In this document: piece by piece, positions 27,964-36,861 of the stretch
Layout of the letters: the number at the start of each line of letters is the position of its first letter
Numbering within the stretch: the first letter of the stretch is position 1
Source: Gracilibacillus salinarum
GTDB lineage: Bacteria > Bacillota > Bacilli > Bacillales > Amphibacillaceae
Assembly (NCBI RefSeq): GCF_022919575.1
Contig: NZ_CP095071.1
Location: forward strand, 1,612,001 to 1,676,000
Reading direction: 5' to 3'
Length of the DNA: 64,000 nt
The notes under the pieces: model-generated
Database searches by the model: none
What the model saw: only the letters and a program-made list of their open reading frames with translations
What the model was told of the DNA's origin: nothing
Translations under genes and position numbers: made by a program

Positions 27964-28530
27964 TTGCAAAAAATGACGGAGATGTTAGAACAGTTGGGAA
28001 TATGGGGACTCATTATTGCAGCATTTACAGAATCAGCTTTTTTTGTTATTCCACCAGACGTATTCCTCATTCCATTATCAGGAACTAATCCATACAGCTC
28101 CTTTTGGTTAGCAAGCATTACCGTTTTTTTCTCTATTTTAGGCGCTATGCTCGGTTATCTGCTTGGTTACTATATCGGCAAACCATTATTGCACAGATGG
28201 ATAAACGAGAAGACTATCACTAAGGCAGAAAGGTTATTCGATAAATACGGGATCATCGCGTTAATTATTGCTGGTATTACACCGATCCCTTTTAAAGTGT
28301 TCGCGATTTTAGGCGGTGCTTTAAAAATGTCTTTCCTGCCGTTTCTAATCGGTTCTATCATCGGACGGATCATTCGTTTTTTTCCAATCCCGATTCTTAT
28401 TTACTTTATTGGGGACGAGGCGAAACATTATATAAACGACCAATCATCTTCTGTCTGGATGATAGCCATGACGCTCCTGCCTCTAGTGACGATATTATTT
28501 ATCGTGAAAGGGAAGAAAAAGCTTCGATAA
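27964..28530 (+). CDS. DedA/YqaA-like (VTT domain) membrane protein
   Basis: 188 residues with about five hydrophobic segments. The VTT/SNARE-associated domain includes ESAFFVIPPDVFLIPLSG (acid plus Pro-Pro), LLGYYIGKPLL, and GITPIPFKVFAILGGALKM, close to the YqaA branch of the DedA superfamily (phospholipid or undecaprenyl-phosphate flippases). TTG 27964 is the likely start: GAGG is seven bases upstream, against sixteen for the next ATG. Single gene. The exact lipid substrate is not inferable. Confidence 0.85.
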   Translation: MQKMTEMLEQLGIWGLIIAAFTESAFFVIPPDVFLIPLSGTNPYSSFWLASITVFFSILGAMLGYLLGYYIGKPLLHRWINEKTITKAERLFDKYGIIALIIAGITPIPFKVFAILGGALKMSFLPFLIGSIIGRIIRFFPIPILIYFIGDEAKHYINDQSSSVWMIAMTLLPLVTILFIVKGKKKLR

Positions 28531-28589
28531 CTACTTTTTCAGAAAAAAAACAGGAAAGCCCAACCGGATCTAACTCACAAAATAATATA

Positions 28590-29037
28590 CAGTTTCTTAT
28601 AATATGGATTATGTAAGATTTTGAAATAATTTATGTGCTAGGATACCGCTCCACAATTTATAAGACCGCTAGGACATGATGCACTATCTGCAAGATTTAC
28701 ACCTTAATTGATGAATTACATTGCTTAGCACCACTGCTTCTAGCAGTTCCAATCGTTGTAGTACTTCCCATTAGCGTAGGAAATAGGCGGAGACTTTCGT
28801 GGGATCAGTCGTGTGTGAAGACCCCGCAGTGAGCGGTTTCTGCTCGCGAGGAGGCTGAACCCGACCCCACAGGACGCGGAGCCTATTTCCGGAGCTTTGC
28901 TATGCACATAATAACTATCAAAATAGCCACAAAGTGAGACAACTGTACTTTACATAATAATCCGTATTATAGGAACGCTGCTTCATGTTCAATATGATTA
29001 CTGCTGTGACTGCAATTTTATGCTTTCCTACATATAA
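28590..29037. mobile_element. Repeat B copy 2: MITE-like element (inverted ends 28596-28614 and 28952-28973)
   Basis: Occupies the 560-bp gap between the DedA-like and Dus genes. Ends TTATAATATGGATTATGT and ACATAATAATCCGTATTATA are inverted copies of the ends of copy 1; the interior shares GGAGCCTATTTCCGGAGCTT and TGCACATAATAACTATCAAA with it. The right flank GATTACTGCTGTGACTGCA is also shared. Non-coding. Confidence 0.75.
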
Positions 29038-29040
29038 CAT

Positions 29041-29071
29041 AAAAAGAGCAGGGAATTCCCTGCTCTTTTTT
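29041..29071. terminator. Terminator of the dus gene
   Basis: AAAAAGAGCAGGGAATTCCC is the first part of a near-perfect palindrome ending TGCTCTTTTTT; it lies 20 bases after the minus-strand dus stop. Confidence 0.85.
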
Positions 29072-29090
29072 CTATTATGAGAAATTCGTA

Positions 29091-30050
29091 TTATTTTGTT
29101 TCAAACTGATCGAGCAATGCGCGTACTTCATCGGTTGACTTTGTCTCCATCAATTGATTTCTTAATTCACTAGCCCCGCGAAAGTCACGGACATATATTT
29201 TGAAGAAACGACGAAGCGGTTTGAATAGACGCGGCTCTATTTCTGTGTATTTATCATGGAGATCCAAATGCATTCTTAAGAGATCGAGCAATTCCTGACT
29301 CGTATGTTCTTTTCGCTCTTTCTCAAAGGCAAATGGATTGGTAAAAATACCTCGTCCTATCATAACGCCATCGACACCATATTTATTCGCTAACTCTAAA
29401 CCAGTTTGACGGTCAGGGATGTCACCATTGATCGTCAACAAGGTATCTGGCGCCACTTCATCACGAAGTTTCTTAATTTCCGGAATCAGTTCCCAATGCG
29501 CATCAACCTTACTCATTTCTTTTTTGGTACGGAGATGAATGGAAAGATTCACGATATCTTGCTCCAACAAGTGTTTGAGCCAGTCGTGCCATTCGTCTAC
29601 CTCCGTGTAGCCTAGCCTTGTCTTCACGCTTACAGGTAATCCACCTGCTTTTGCTGCTTGGATAAGCTCTGCTGCAACTTCCGGACGTTTGATCAGACCG
29701 CATCCCTTTCCGTTTGTTGCCACATTTTGGGCTGGGCATCCCATATTAATATCAATACCGCGAAAACCTTTTTCCGCCATACCGATACTCATTTGTCTAA
29801 AAAATTCGGGTTTATCTCCCCATATATGTGCCACCATTGGCTGTTCATCTTCTGTAAAAGTCAAGCGCCCACGTACACTAGCCTCTCCATCCGGATGACA
29901 GTAGCTCTCCGTGTTGGTAAACTCGGTGAAAAATACATCCGGTCTGGCTGCTTCACTCACCACATGGCGGAACACCACATCCGTCACATCTTCCATTGGT
30001 GCTAGTACAAAGAACGGGCGCGGTAAATCACGCCAAAAATTATCTGTCAT
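29091..30050 (-). CDS. tRNA-dihydrouridine synthase (second Dus type)
   Basis: FMN-dependent enzyme reducing uridine to dihydrouridine in tRNA, about 319 residues. N-terminal [11 protein letters not shown], catalytic Cys in INMGCPAQN (about 100), FMN-contact KTRLGY, and [18 protein letters not shown]. It differs from the DusB type next to Bacillus folate genes and matches the second Dus of many bacilli. ATG 30050 (MTDNFW) has GAGAGG about nine bases upstream and is preferred over 30068. Single gene with its own terminator. Confidence 0.9.
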   Translation of the reverse strand: MTDNFWRDLPRPFFVLAPMEDVTDVVFRHVVSEAARPDVFFTEFTNTESYCHPDGEASVRGRLTFTEDEQPMVAHIWGDKPEFFRQMSIGMAEKGFRGIDINMGCPAQNVATNGKGCGLIKRPEVAAELIQAAKAGGLPVSVKTRLGYTEVDEWHDWLKHLLEQDIVNLSIHLRTKKEMSKVDAHWELIPEIKKLRDEVAPDTLLTINGDIPDRQTGLELANKYGVDGVMIGRGIFTNPFAFEKERKEHTSQELLDLLRMHLDLHDKYTEIEPRLFKPLRRFFKIYVRDFRGASELRNQLMETKSTDEVRALLDQFETK

Positions 30051-30095
30051 ATATTCCAATCCTCTCATTGTGTTGCCAGGTCAAACCACTCAAAT

Positions 30096-30122
30096 AGAAG
30101 CAAAGATAGCTTTGCTTCTTTT
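30096..30122 (+). terminator. Orphan terminator-like hairpin between divergent genes
   Basis: AGAAGCAAAG-ATAG-CTTTGCTTCT followed by TTT. It reads as a plus-strand terminator, but no plus-strand gene lies before it; the flanking genes diverge. It may mark a lost gene or an RNA 3' end. Confidence 0.5.
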
Positions 30123-30337
30123 ATACTTATACCATGTTTGGTTGCTTTTTATCAATGCTAGTTTCTTTATTTTTAAATAAAAAATAGGAGTAAAGGGAGG
30201 AAATGCCGCCAAATATAAGTAAAAAAATACTTTCGAAAACAGTGACCCGCAAGTTTATAAGTTAAATTTAATGTTAAAATAGTGATACAAACCATACTAT
30301 TTTCCATTGACTTGTAAATAATAGATGAGGTGATTTT

Positions 30338-31336
30338 TTGGTCCAAGGAGCTATGAATCAAAATACAAAACTAACAAAAGACTGGCTGCAAAATTATGTA
30401 GATGACTGGGTAAAGTTTTATTGGAAACATACAAAAGAAGGAGAACTCCCTTCCTACATACCCATTTTACAGCAGGCAAATAAAAATCACTTAGGCATTT
30501 CCATCATGGGAACAAACGGCGTTACCATTGAGTCTGGCGATGTCGATATTCCTTTTACGATACAAAGTATTTCTAAAGTTTTCACCTTTATTGTCGCTTG
30601 TATGCAAAGAGGTGTTTCCTATGTACTCGATCGAGTCGACGTAGAGCCGACCGGCGAGGCATTTAATTCGATCATGCATTTAGAAATGAAGCAGATCAAG
30701 AAGCCGTTTAATCCATTTGTGAATGCTGGTGCCATTACCGTGACATCCCTATTAACCGGAAAAACATCTGCCGAGAAACTAGAACCTCTTCTTCAACTGC
30801 TGGAAAATATTTTAGGTTACCGCCCTGCCTTAAACATAGATGTTTTTCAGTCTGAGATGCAAACTTCGATTCGAAATCGGGCGATTGGCTATTATCTTGT
30901 TGAAACGGGCTATCTCGAGTCAGATCAGCTGGAATTGACATTGGAAACATATTTTAAACAATGCTCGATCGAAATCTCGCTGAAAGACTTGGCTCATTTA
31001 GGGATGATTTTAGCCAATGACGGAAAGGATCCCAAAACGGGGACAGAACTTATTCCCAAGCAGGTTGCCCGTTTAGCTAAGTCATTGATGCTGACGTGCG
31101 GCATGTATGATGCTTCTGGAAAGTTCGCAGCATATGTCGGTATTCCTGCCAAAAGTGGTGTCTCTGGTGGGATTGTTGCCATTGCTCCTCCACGAGCAAG
31201 AGAAGAGAACTTGCCTTTTCTTGAAGGGTGTGGCATTGGCGTCTATGGTCCAGCCCTTGATAAACAAGGTAATAGCATCGCAGGAATAAAACTGATTCGT
31301 CACATAGCCAAGCAATGGGATTTAAGTATTTTTTAA
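30338..31336 (+). CDS. glsA: Glutaminase A
   Basis: Hydrolyses L-glutamine to glutamate and ammonia; 332 residues of the beta-lactamase-like glutaminase family (usual about 305-330). Catalytic SxxK is S77-I-S-K80, followed by the conserved EPTGEAFNS and PFNPFVNAGAI segments, the Tyr of IGYYLVETGY and the C-terminal KSGVSGGIVA. The likely start is TTG 30338 (GAGG seven bases upstream); ATG 30353 has AAGGAG too close. The ytoQ gene follows about 80 bases downstream without a clear terminator between. Confidence 0.95.
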   Translation: MVQGAMNQNTKLTKDWLQNYVDDWVKFYWKHTKEGELPSYIPILQQANKNHLGISIMGTNGVTIESGDVDIPFTIQSISKVFTFIVACMQRGVSYVLDRVDVEPTGEAFNSIMHLEMKQIKKPFNPFVNAGAITVTSLLTGKTSAEKLEPLLQLLENILGYRPALNIDVFQSEMQTSIRNRAIGYYLVETGYLESDQLELTLETYFKQCSIEISLKDLAHLGMILANDGKDPKTGTELIPKQVARLAKSLMLTCGMYDASGKFAAYVGIPAKSGVSGGIVAIAPPRAREENLPFLEGCGIGVYGPALDKQGNSIAGIKLIRHIAKQWDLSIF

Positions 31337-31414
31337 ACGTAGCCCTTTTCTTTGAAGTAATTGCTTATATTGATTACGATAGAAGAAAGAAATTTTTTCA
31401 ATAGGAGTGAGCAG

Positions 31415-31858
31415 ATGGAATTAACTGTTTATTTAGCTGGTCAGATTCATGATGACTGGCGCCTGGAAGTAGAAAAAAGAGCAAAGCAAAAAGAATTACC
31501 ATTATCATTTGTCGGCCCACAAACTAACCATGAACGATCCGACAACATTGGCGAAGATATACTGGGAGAGCAGCCTGGCAACTATTATAAAGACGATGCC
31601 GCCTCTGCAATCAACAATTTACGTACACAAGTCTTAATGCAGAAATCCGACATCGTCATCGCATTATTCGGTGAAAATTATAAACAATGGAACACAGCGA
31701 TGGATGCCAGCACAGCAATCACCATGAACAAACCTGTTATTCTAATTCGTCCGGAATCATTGATTCATCCATTAAAAGAATTGTCTAACAAAGCAAATGT
31801 CACCGTCGAAACAATTGATCAGGCGCTTGACGTGATCGGCTATATTTATGACTGGTAA
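31415..31858 (+). CDS. ytoQ: YtoQ-family protein
   Basis: 147 residues, the same length as Bacillus YtoQ (148). Nucleoside 2-deoxyribosyltransferase-like fold: VYLAGQIHDDWR at the N-terminus, VGPQTNHERSDNIGE, the KSDIVIALFGENYKQWNTAMDAS motif and KPVILIRPESLIHPLKELSNKA. The biochemical function has not been established in the family. ATG 31415 follows AGGAGTGAGC and is preferred over the longer frame from 31361. A 51-bp minisatellite begins 60 bases after the stop. Confidence 0.92.
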   Translation: MELTVYLAGQIHDDWRLEVEKRAKQKELPLSFVGPQTNHERSDNIGEDILGEQPGNYYKDDAASAINNLRTQVLMQKSDIVIALFGENYKQWNTAMDASTAITMNKPVILIRPESLIHPLKELSNKANVTVETIDQALDVIGYIYDW

Positions 31859-31919
31859 GTTGGAACACAGGCACTGCACGATAGATGTAAAATGCGAGCA
31901 CAAAATAAGCAATGGTCTA

Positions 31920-32370
31920 ATGGACAATTCTTTACCTATTTCTAAGATTCTGTCCGTTAGATCCATTCTTATGGACAACTTTTTACCTTTTTCCATAATT
32001 CTGTCCGTTAGATCCGTTCTTATGGACAACTTTTTACCTTTTTCCATAATTCTGTCCGTTAGATCCGTTCTTATGGACAACTTTTTACCTTTTTCCATAA
32101 TTCTGTCCGTTAGATCCGTTCTTATGGATAACTTTTTACCTTTTTCCGAATTTCTGTCCGTTAGATCCGTTCTTATGGACAACTTTTTACCTTTTTCCGA
32201 ATTTCTGTCCGTTAGATCCGTTCTTATGGACAACTTTTTACCTTTTTCCGAATTTCTGTCCGTTAGATCCGTTCTTATGGACAGCTTTTTACCTTTTTCC
32301 ATAATTCTGTCCGTTAGATCCGTTCTTACGGACAGCTTTTTACTTTTCTCCAGATTTCTGTCCATTAGAT
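31920..32370. repeat. 51-bp minisatellite, 9 copies, open on both strands
   Basis: ATGGACAAC-like starts recur at 31920, 31971, 32022, 32073, 32124, 32175, 32226, 32277 and 32328, exactly 51 bases apart. Each unit holds ACTTTTTACCTTTTTCC, then TCTGTCCGTTAGATCCGTTC and TTATGG. Since 51 is 17 codons, a frame on each strand stays open (plus: MDNFLPFSIILSVRSVL per unit; minus: EKGKKLSIRTDLTDRNS per unit), but neither has a ribosome site. Central units vary as ATAATT or GAATTT. It is part of the 890-bp gap before the TM2 gene; I see nothing in 32373-32550. Confidence 0.95.
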
Positions 32371-32553
32371 GAATCTTTAGGGATTAATCTTCACATACAC
32401 TATCTACAGTCAATGATTTACCTTCCTCACCTTTAATCAGCTTGCTTTCAAAAAAAAAGTACCACAGCACTTTCTAGAAGTTACATAAATTTCCACCATA
32501 AACAAACTCTTCACCTGCCCGGTCTTCACTAACGTAAGTGTATACAACTTTTT

Positions 32554-32716
32554 TTAATACGGATTATGTCAGCTGCTTATTTTGAAATGATTCCTGTGCG
32601 GAAATACCGCTCCGTCTAACCACTCTACTTCTGCGGGTCATACTTCCCGAACTTTACTAAGCTGATGAAACCTATCAAAATCACCACAATGTCAGACTTA
32701 TATACTTTTTCTATTC
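32554..32716. mobile_element. Repeat B copy 3: degenerate left part
   Basis: TAATACGGATTATGTCAGCT, TTTTGAAATG, GAAATACCGCTCCGTCTAAC and CTATCAAAATCACCACAATG correspond in order to repeat B copy 1. The right inverted end is not recognisable. Non-coding. Confidence 0.5.
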
Positions 32717-32719
32717 ACA

Positions 32720-32751
32720 AAAAAAGCTATTGCATAACAGCAATAGCTTTT
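32720..32751 (-). terminator. Terminator of the TM2 gene
   Basis: AAAAGCTATTGC-ATAACA-GCAATAGCTTTT; on the minus strand followed by TTTTTGTG. It overlaps the gene's last codons. Confidence 0.8.
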
Positions 32752-32983
32752 AACGCGGTCGACGACACATACCCGGTATCAGGAAAATATCGATAAACAA
32801 CCATATCCAAAGGAAAACGAGTGGGATCCAGCCGATAAAGAGCCATGTCGTTCCCCAACCAATGATACCTAATAAAAGTTGGGTAATTCCACTTGCAATT
32901 CTTCCCGTGTAAAAACGGTGAATACCGATTTGTCCAAGGAAAAACCATAGTATATAAGCAAGAGCTATATTGCGTTCCCTCAT
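32750..32983 (-). CDS. TM2-domain membrane protein
   Basis: 77 residues with two hydrophobic hairpin segments; GQIGIHRFYTGRIASGITQLL is the TM2-domain signature (G-x-H-RFY-x-G), followed by WLFIDIFLIPGM. Function unknown in bacteria. ATG 32983 has TTGGAGGAACAAAT upstream, which supports this start. Single gene flanked by repeat B elements on both sides. Confidence 0.85.
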   Translation of the reverse strand: MRERNIALAYILWFFLGQIGIHRFYTGRIASGITQLLLGIIGWGTTWLFIGWIPLVFLWIWLFIDIFLIPGMCRRPR

Positions 32984-33051
32984 ATTTGTTCCTCCAATAA
33001 TAAAAGTTCACATTTCATTTAAGCATGAAGAAAAATAAATAGCAAACAAAA

Positions 33052-33380
33052 AAACCGGCCATAACCCGCCCGGTCCTAATTGACTTCATTAATGAACAAC
33101 CTCCTATAATATAGATTATGTCAACTAAGGCTGTATAGCAAAACGATCATTTTGAAATATTTTACCTGCGTTGCAAAGCTCCGGAAATAGGCTCCACGTC
33201 CTGTGGGCACGGCTTCAGCCGTGCCCCGCAGGAGTGGTTGGCCGAAGCGGTATCCCAGCACATTAAATATCTCAATATGGATGCTTGGAAGCGATGGCTA
33301 GACATAATCCACATTATAGGGAATCAGCTTCCTATTCAATATGATTACTGCTGTGACCGCACTTTCTTTCTTAACCGATA
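33052..33380. mobile_element. Repeat B copy 4: MITE-like element (inverted ends 33103-33121 and 33302-33320)
   Basis: Shortest complete copy, 218 bp between ends. CCTATAATATAGATTATGT and ACATAATCCACATTATAGG are inverted. A perfect inner hairpin GGGCACGGCT-TC-AGCCGTGCCC joins the two GC-rich blocks seen apart in copy 1. Flanking CCGGCC/GCCCGG and GATTACTGCTGTGACCGCA match the flanks of copy 1. Fills the 440-bp gap before the pectate lyase 3' end. Confidence 0.75.
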
Positions 33381-33417
33381 AAAAATAAGGCTGATCTCCA
33401 CACCGAAGACCAACCTT
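33380..33417 (-). terminator. Terminator of the pectate lyase gene
   Basis: On the minus strand AAGGTTGGTCT pairs with AGATCAGCCTT (two G-T pairs), then ATTTTTTATC. Confidence 0.7.
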
Positions 33418-33423
33418 AACGCC

Positions 33424-35694
33424 TTATTCCTCTTCTAACGTAATATTACTAAATGTAGCAGTCGTATAATGAATCAAGTCGTTCGGATTCTTTGCGCCAT
33501 CGACTGCAAAACCGATATACACCTTTTTCTTCATGTCAATTTCCTTTGTACCAACTTCTATCCATTCTTCACCGTCTTCAGATGCATAACCGGTTAAACT
33601 ATTTCCCACTCGTTCAATCTTGAGCCAATAGGGAATGGTCGTATTCAGCAGGGACGGGACACCGTTTTCTTCAGGTCGATCATTTTCACCTGGTGCAATA
33701 ATGGTTCCACCTTTCTCAGATCGGGAAGAAAAATGAACAGCGAATAACGTATCCTGTCGGTCTGCTTTCACTACGGAAGTACTAATCATAGCGGTTTTGG
33801 CAGCTGGCGAAAGCCCGTCTCTAATCATTAAACCAGAAATCGCATTATTATTTAATTTCGTTACATCGGAAATCCTTGCAGTCAGCGTGCCGTCGCCTTT
33901 CAATTTCTGATAAGCGAACTGGAAGGCATCCTTGTCCTCGATTATTCGTCCAGTACCTTTAACCGTCAATTGGCCATTTTCTATACTTGCATTTCCTTTC
34001 ACTTCAACGTCACCGACATTCTTTGATTTCCACTCGCCAGACTGATGCATCGTATTCACGTATATTGGAGCAGAAGTGGTTTGTGTAGCATTTCCATCCT
34101 TATCGGTAATTTTGGCTGATACATACCAAGTGCCATCCGGTGCGTCTTCCCAAGTAAAGCCGAACGATCTGCCTGTACCTTCCCCTATTTTCTCGTCATT
34201 GCGATAATATTCAACACTAGCAATCTCATGCTTGTTTTCTAGATTTACATTAAAATGAATATCCTTACCAGCCTTATGAACACTATGCGCTCGCGGTGAA
34301 GCTAGTACACCATCGGGATTGGCTGCTTCATGGTCCATATCTGCTAAACTATTCAAGTACAGTTCAAGATTGGAATAGCCTGAAGACGTGATGGCTTTAC
34401 CATCTTCACTGTCATCAGGATTTAATCCCTTGGCTTTCTCCCACTTATCAGGCATACCATCATGGTCGGAATCGACTGGTGCTTCCGAAGATTTCATCTC
34501 AGGAAAACCACCGACTTCCCATTCATTATTAATAATACGTCCTGTACCATTTCTGACATCACGAACAACCCTCGCGTCAACCGGGTCACGCTTTGGCAAT
34601 GTTGCCCCCGCTTTATCCAGAACCTCCTGATAAGCTGTTTCTGCCGGTCGAATAGCCAGTTGGTCATGTCCAGCAACAGGATACGGCTTTTCTCCAAACG
34701 TAACATCTTCTTTGATATTTTCGACACCTAGCATGTTATTTTCGGTAACTGCCTTATTACCAGCCATTACATTGTCTGCAATATAGAACCATCCTGGCTG
34801 TCCATCCCTACCAGGACTGATAATACGCTGACTGACATTATCGTATGTCGCAGGACCTGGTTTATAAAAGTTATTCATTATATTGTTTTGCTGATTTTCC
34901 CCTCCATAGGTTGAATTAAAGCCCCAGTTGTATATGACATTGTTTACAATATCCGCATGTGATACAGGATGCAATTCATTCCCTGTGTTACCTAGGGCCG
35001 GCACACGGGAAATATGAGTGGCAAGTAAATTATTTACGAATGTAGCATTTTCTCCACCCCAAATCCCGCCATAGCCGTGTCTCCCTTTCGTATGACCTGA
35101 GATTAATAAACTTTCACTGATCACACTCCATTGAACGGTCGTATTTTCATTTCGGTAAAAAGAAAATGCCTCATCGATTCCCCAGCTGGCAGACACATGG
35201 TCAATCATCGCATTTTTGATATCACGGCCACCAAAAGCGTCAAACTCGGTATGCAGGTTCGTGCTTCCAGGTCGAAAACGCATATATCGGATGATTATAT
35301 TTTCGGAATTACTAATCTCAGTCCCGTAACCTGCCACTGTAATCCCATCGCCAGGAGCTGTTTGACCAGCGATCGTTATATTTTTTCTCGCAATATTTAA
35401 GGGCTGTTCCAGTTGAATTGTGCCAGACACCCGAAAAACTATCATCCGGTTATCCTGACTGACAGCTTCCCGCAATGAACCAGAAATCGCAGCTTCACCT
35501 TCTCCGTAATCTTCAGTTGTCGTCACTTCATATACATCGTATCCTCTACCACCAGATGTGAATTTACCACCGCCTTCCGCTCCTGGAAAAGCAGGTACAT
35601 TTGCTTGCGCGTATACTGCTTCCATAGTCACAGCGGACATGATCACAACAAAAATTACGACGATCAGCCACCTGTAGTGCTTATTACTCTTCAT
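33424..35694 (-). CDS. Secreted pectate lyase (PL1-like) with C-terminal accessory modules
   Basis: About 756 residues from ATG 35694 (GGAGGTG eight bases upstream). Signal peptide at about 1-29 (ends near VYAQA). Parallel beta-helix lyase domain (about 31-390): PAFPGAEGGGKFTSGGRGYDV, the VSGTIQL strand, IRYMRFRPG and AMIDHVSASWGIDEA, a calcium-binding acidic region. Then a dockerin-like calcium loop DSDHDGMPDKWE (about 408-419), an Ig-like domain (about 460-545) and a C-terminal DUF1349/laminin-G-like beta-sandwich (about 550-750) that probably binds carbohydrate. It cleaves polygalacturonate by beta-elimination outside the cell. It lies next to an AraC-type regulator gene on the same strand. 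The exact PL family (1 or 9) needs a domain search. Confidence 0.9.
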   Translation of the reverse strand: MKSNKHYRWLIVVIFVVIMSAVTMEAVYAQANVPAFPGAEGGGKFTSGGRGYDVYEVTTTEDYGEGEAAISGSLREAVSQDNRMIVFRVSGTIQLEQPLNIARKNITIAGQTAPGDGITVAGYGTEISNSENIIIRYMRFRPGSTNLHTEFDAFGGRDIKNAMIDHVSASWGIDEAFSFYRNENTTVQWSVISESLLISGHTKGRHGYGGIWGGENATFVNNLLATHISRVPALGNTGNELHPVSHADIVNNVIYNWGFNSTYGGENQQNNIMNNFYKPGPATYDNVSQRIISPGRDGQPGWFYIADNVMAGNKAVTENNMLGVENIKEDVTFGEKPYPVAGHDQLAIRPAETAYQEVLDKAGATLPKRDPVDARVVRDVRNGTGRIINNEWEVGGFPEMKSSEAPVDSDHDGMPDKWEKAKGLNPDDSEDGKAITSSGYSNLELYLNSLADMDHEAANPDGVLASPRAHSVHKAGKDIHFNVNLENKHEIASVEYYRNDEKIGEGTGRSFGFTWEDAPDGTWYVSAKITDKDGNATQTTSAPIYVNTMHQSGEWKSKNVGDVEVKGNASIENGQLTVKGTGRIIEDKDAFQFAYQKLKGDGTLTARISDVTKLNNNAISGLMIRDGLSPAAKTAMISTSVVKADRQDTLFAVHFSSRSEKGGTIIAPGENDRPEENGVPSLLNTTIPYWLKIERVGNSLTGYASEDGEEWIEVGTKEIDMKKKVYIGFAVDGAKNPNDLIHYTTATFSNITLEEE

Positions 35695-35751
35695 ATATGA
35701 CACCTCCATCTATTGTTACTATCATTCTAACAACAGATAGATTACCTTTTT

Positions 35752-36618
35752 TTATGCCTTCTCTATTAAACGCTTACATTTATCCTGATGCTCTTCCCTG
35801 AACTCATTCGGTGACATGCCTGTCATCTTTTTAAAAATACGCCAAAAATGAACATGGTTGGTATATCCCACTTTCTTCGTTATCTGATTGATCTTGATCG
35901 AGGTTTCCATCAATAGTTGCTTGGCATTCGAAATTCTTACTGCATTCAAGTAATCGGTAAAGCGGTATCCAATCGTCTGTTTAAATAATTTACTGATCGA
36001 TTGCTCGTGCAGGAAAAACTCCTCCGAAAGAACCGACAAGGTAATATCTTCGGCAAAATGTTCGTTAATGTAGGTAATGATTGCATCGACTGTGTCATGC
36101 TGCTGGGAATGAGGACGCAGTTTATCCTGAGGCTGAGGTTGAATGTGCAGTAAACGCTCGGATTCAATCAAGAATTGTGTTAGTAAAAGTTGTAAATATC
36201 GCTGGCGGTCCCGATTATCAAGGTAATACTCCTTCACCATACTCTCGAGAAGCAATCGGAAAATAGACGCATTTGGCACCTTCAACAGTAAGGCTCCTTT
36301 GTTAAACAGTGCTTTTAGTAAATACTGATCTTCTTTTAATAGAAAACTATCCCGAAAATTAATGACAATCCGCTGATAATTGCGATCGGTTATTAATGTT
36401 TTATGCAACCTGTTTTTATCAATAAACACGATCTGATCCTTCTCAGCGATAAACTGTTCACCTTCCATCAGAAAAAGCTTCTCCCCCTCCAGCATATAGA
36501 AAATCTCATAATCCTGGTGAAGATGAAAATGCTGCATATCTTTCGCGGCTTTATGCGGTCCGGAATAATCCAGATAAAAAGACTGATTTCTCAAGGATAC
36601 GTTCACTTTTTGCGCCAA
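35752..36618 (-). CDS. AraC-family regulator with cupin sensor domain
   Basis: About 288 residues. The N-terminal cupin-like domain (about 10-130) has HFHLHQDYEIFYMLEGE, the sugar-pocket pattern. The C-terminal double helix-turn-helix (about 185-282) ends with KVGYTNHVHFWRIFKKMTGMSPNEFR. TTG 36618 is preferred: AAGGAGG lies eight bases before it and inside the longer frame from 36636. It is divergent from the solute-binding protein gene at 36862 and upstream of the pectate lyase gene, so it probably activates one or both in response to pectic sugars. Two ATGTAAGC copies 32 bp apart lie in the divergent region. Confidence 0.88.
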   Translation of the reverse strand: MAQKVNVSLRNQSFYLDYSGPHKAAKDMQHFHLHQDYEIFYMLEGEKLFLMEGEQFIAEKDQIVFIDKNRLHKTLITDRNYQRIVINFRDSFLLKEDQYLLKALFNKGALLLKVPNASIFRLLLESMVKEYYLDNRDRQRYLQLLLTQFLIESERLLHIQPQPQDKLRPHSQQHDTVDAIITYINEHFAEDITLSVLSEEFFLHEQSISKLFKQTIGYRFTDYLNAVRISNAKQLLMETSIKINQITKKVGYTNHVHFWRIFKKMTGMSPNEFREEHQDKCKRLIEKA

Positions 36619-36712
36619 ACACAATCCCTCCTTCATCTACTTCTAAGTATACCGAATCGCCCAAGATATGGAAAGGTAAAGACGACCTATGCCTATTGTA
36701 ATATATTAGAAA

Positions 36713-36752
36713 ATGTAAGCATTTTGGATGAAAATCGTAAAAATATGTAAGC
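36713..36752. promoter_or_regulatory. ATGTAAGC direct repeat in the divergent regulator/solute-binding region
   Basis: ATGTAAGC at 36713-36720 and 36745-36752, 32 bp (three helical turns) apart. A cre-like TAACAACGTTTTCA (two mismatches) lies at 36816-36829. Possible AraC-type and CcpA sites; low confidence. Confidence 0.3.
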
Positions 36753-36861
36753 TTCAGATTGATAAAATATAGTAAGGATACTGGAAAGGGGGAGTGATTC
36801 TTCGCTCCAAACTATTAACAACGTTTTCATAAATTCATATTTAAAAAAAGGGGTGCCTTGG

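Noticed and set aside
31772..32372. Open frames of 174 (plus) and 197 (minus) codons across the 51-bp array
   Set aside because: They arise from a 51-bp period without stops; neither has a ribosome site, the minus one overlaps the end of ytoQ, and the repeated peptide has no known domain.
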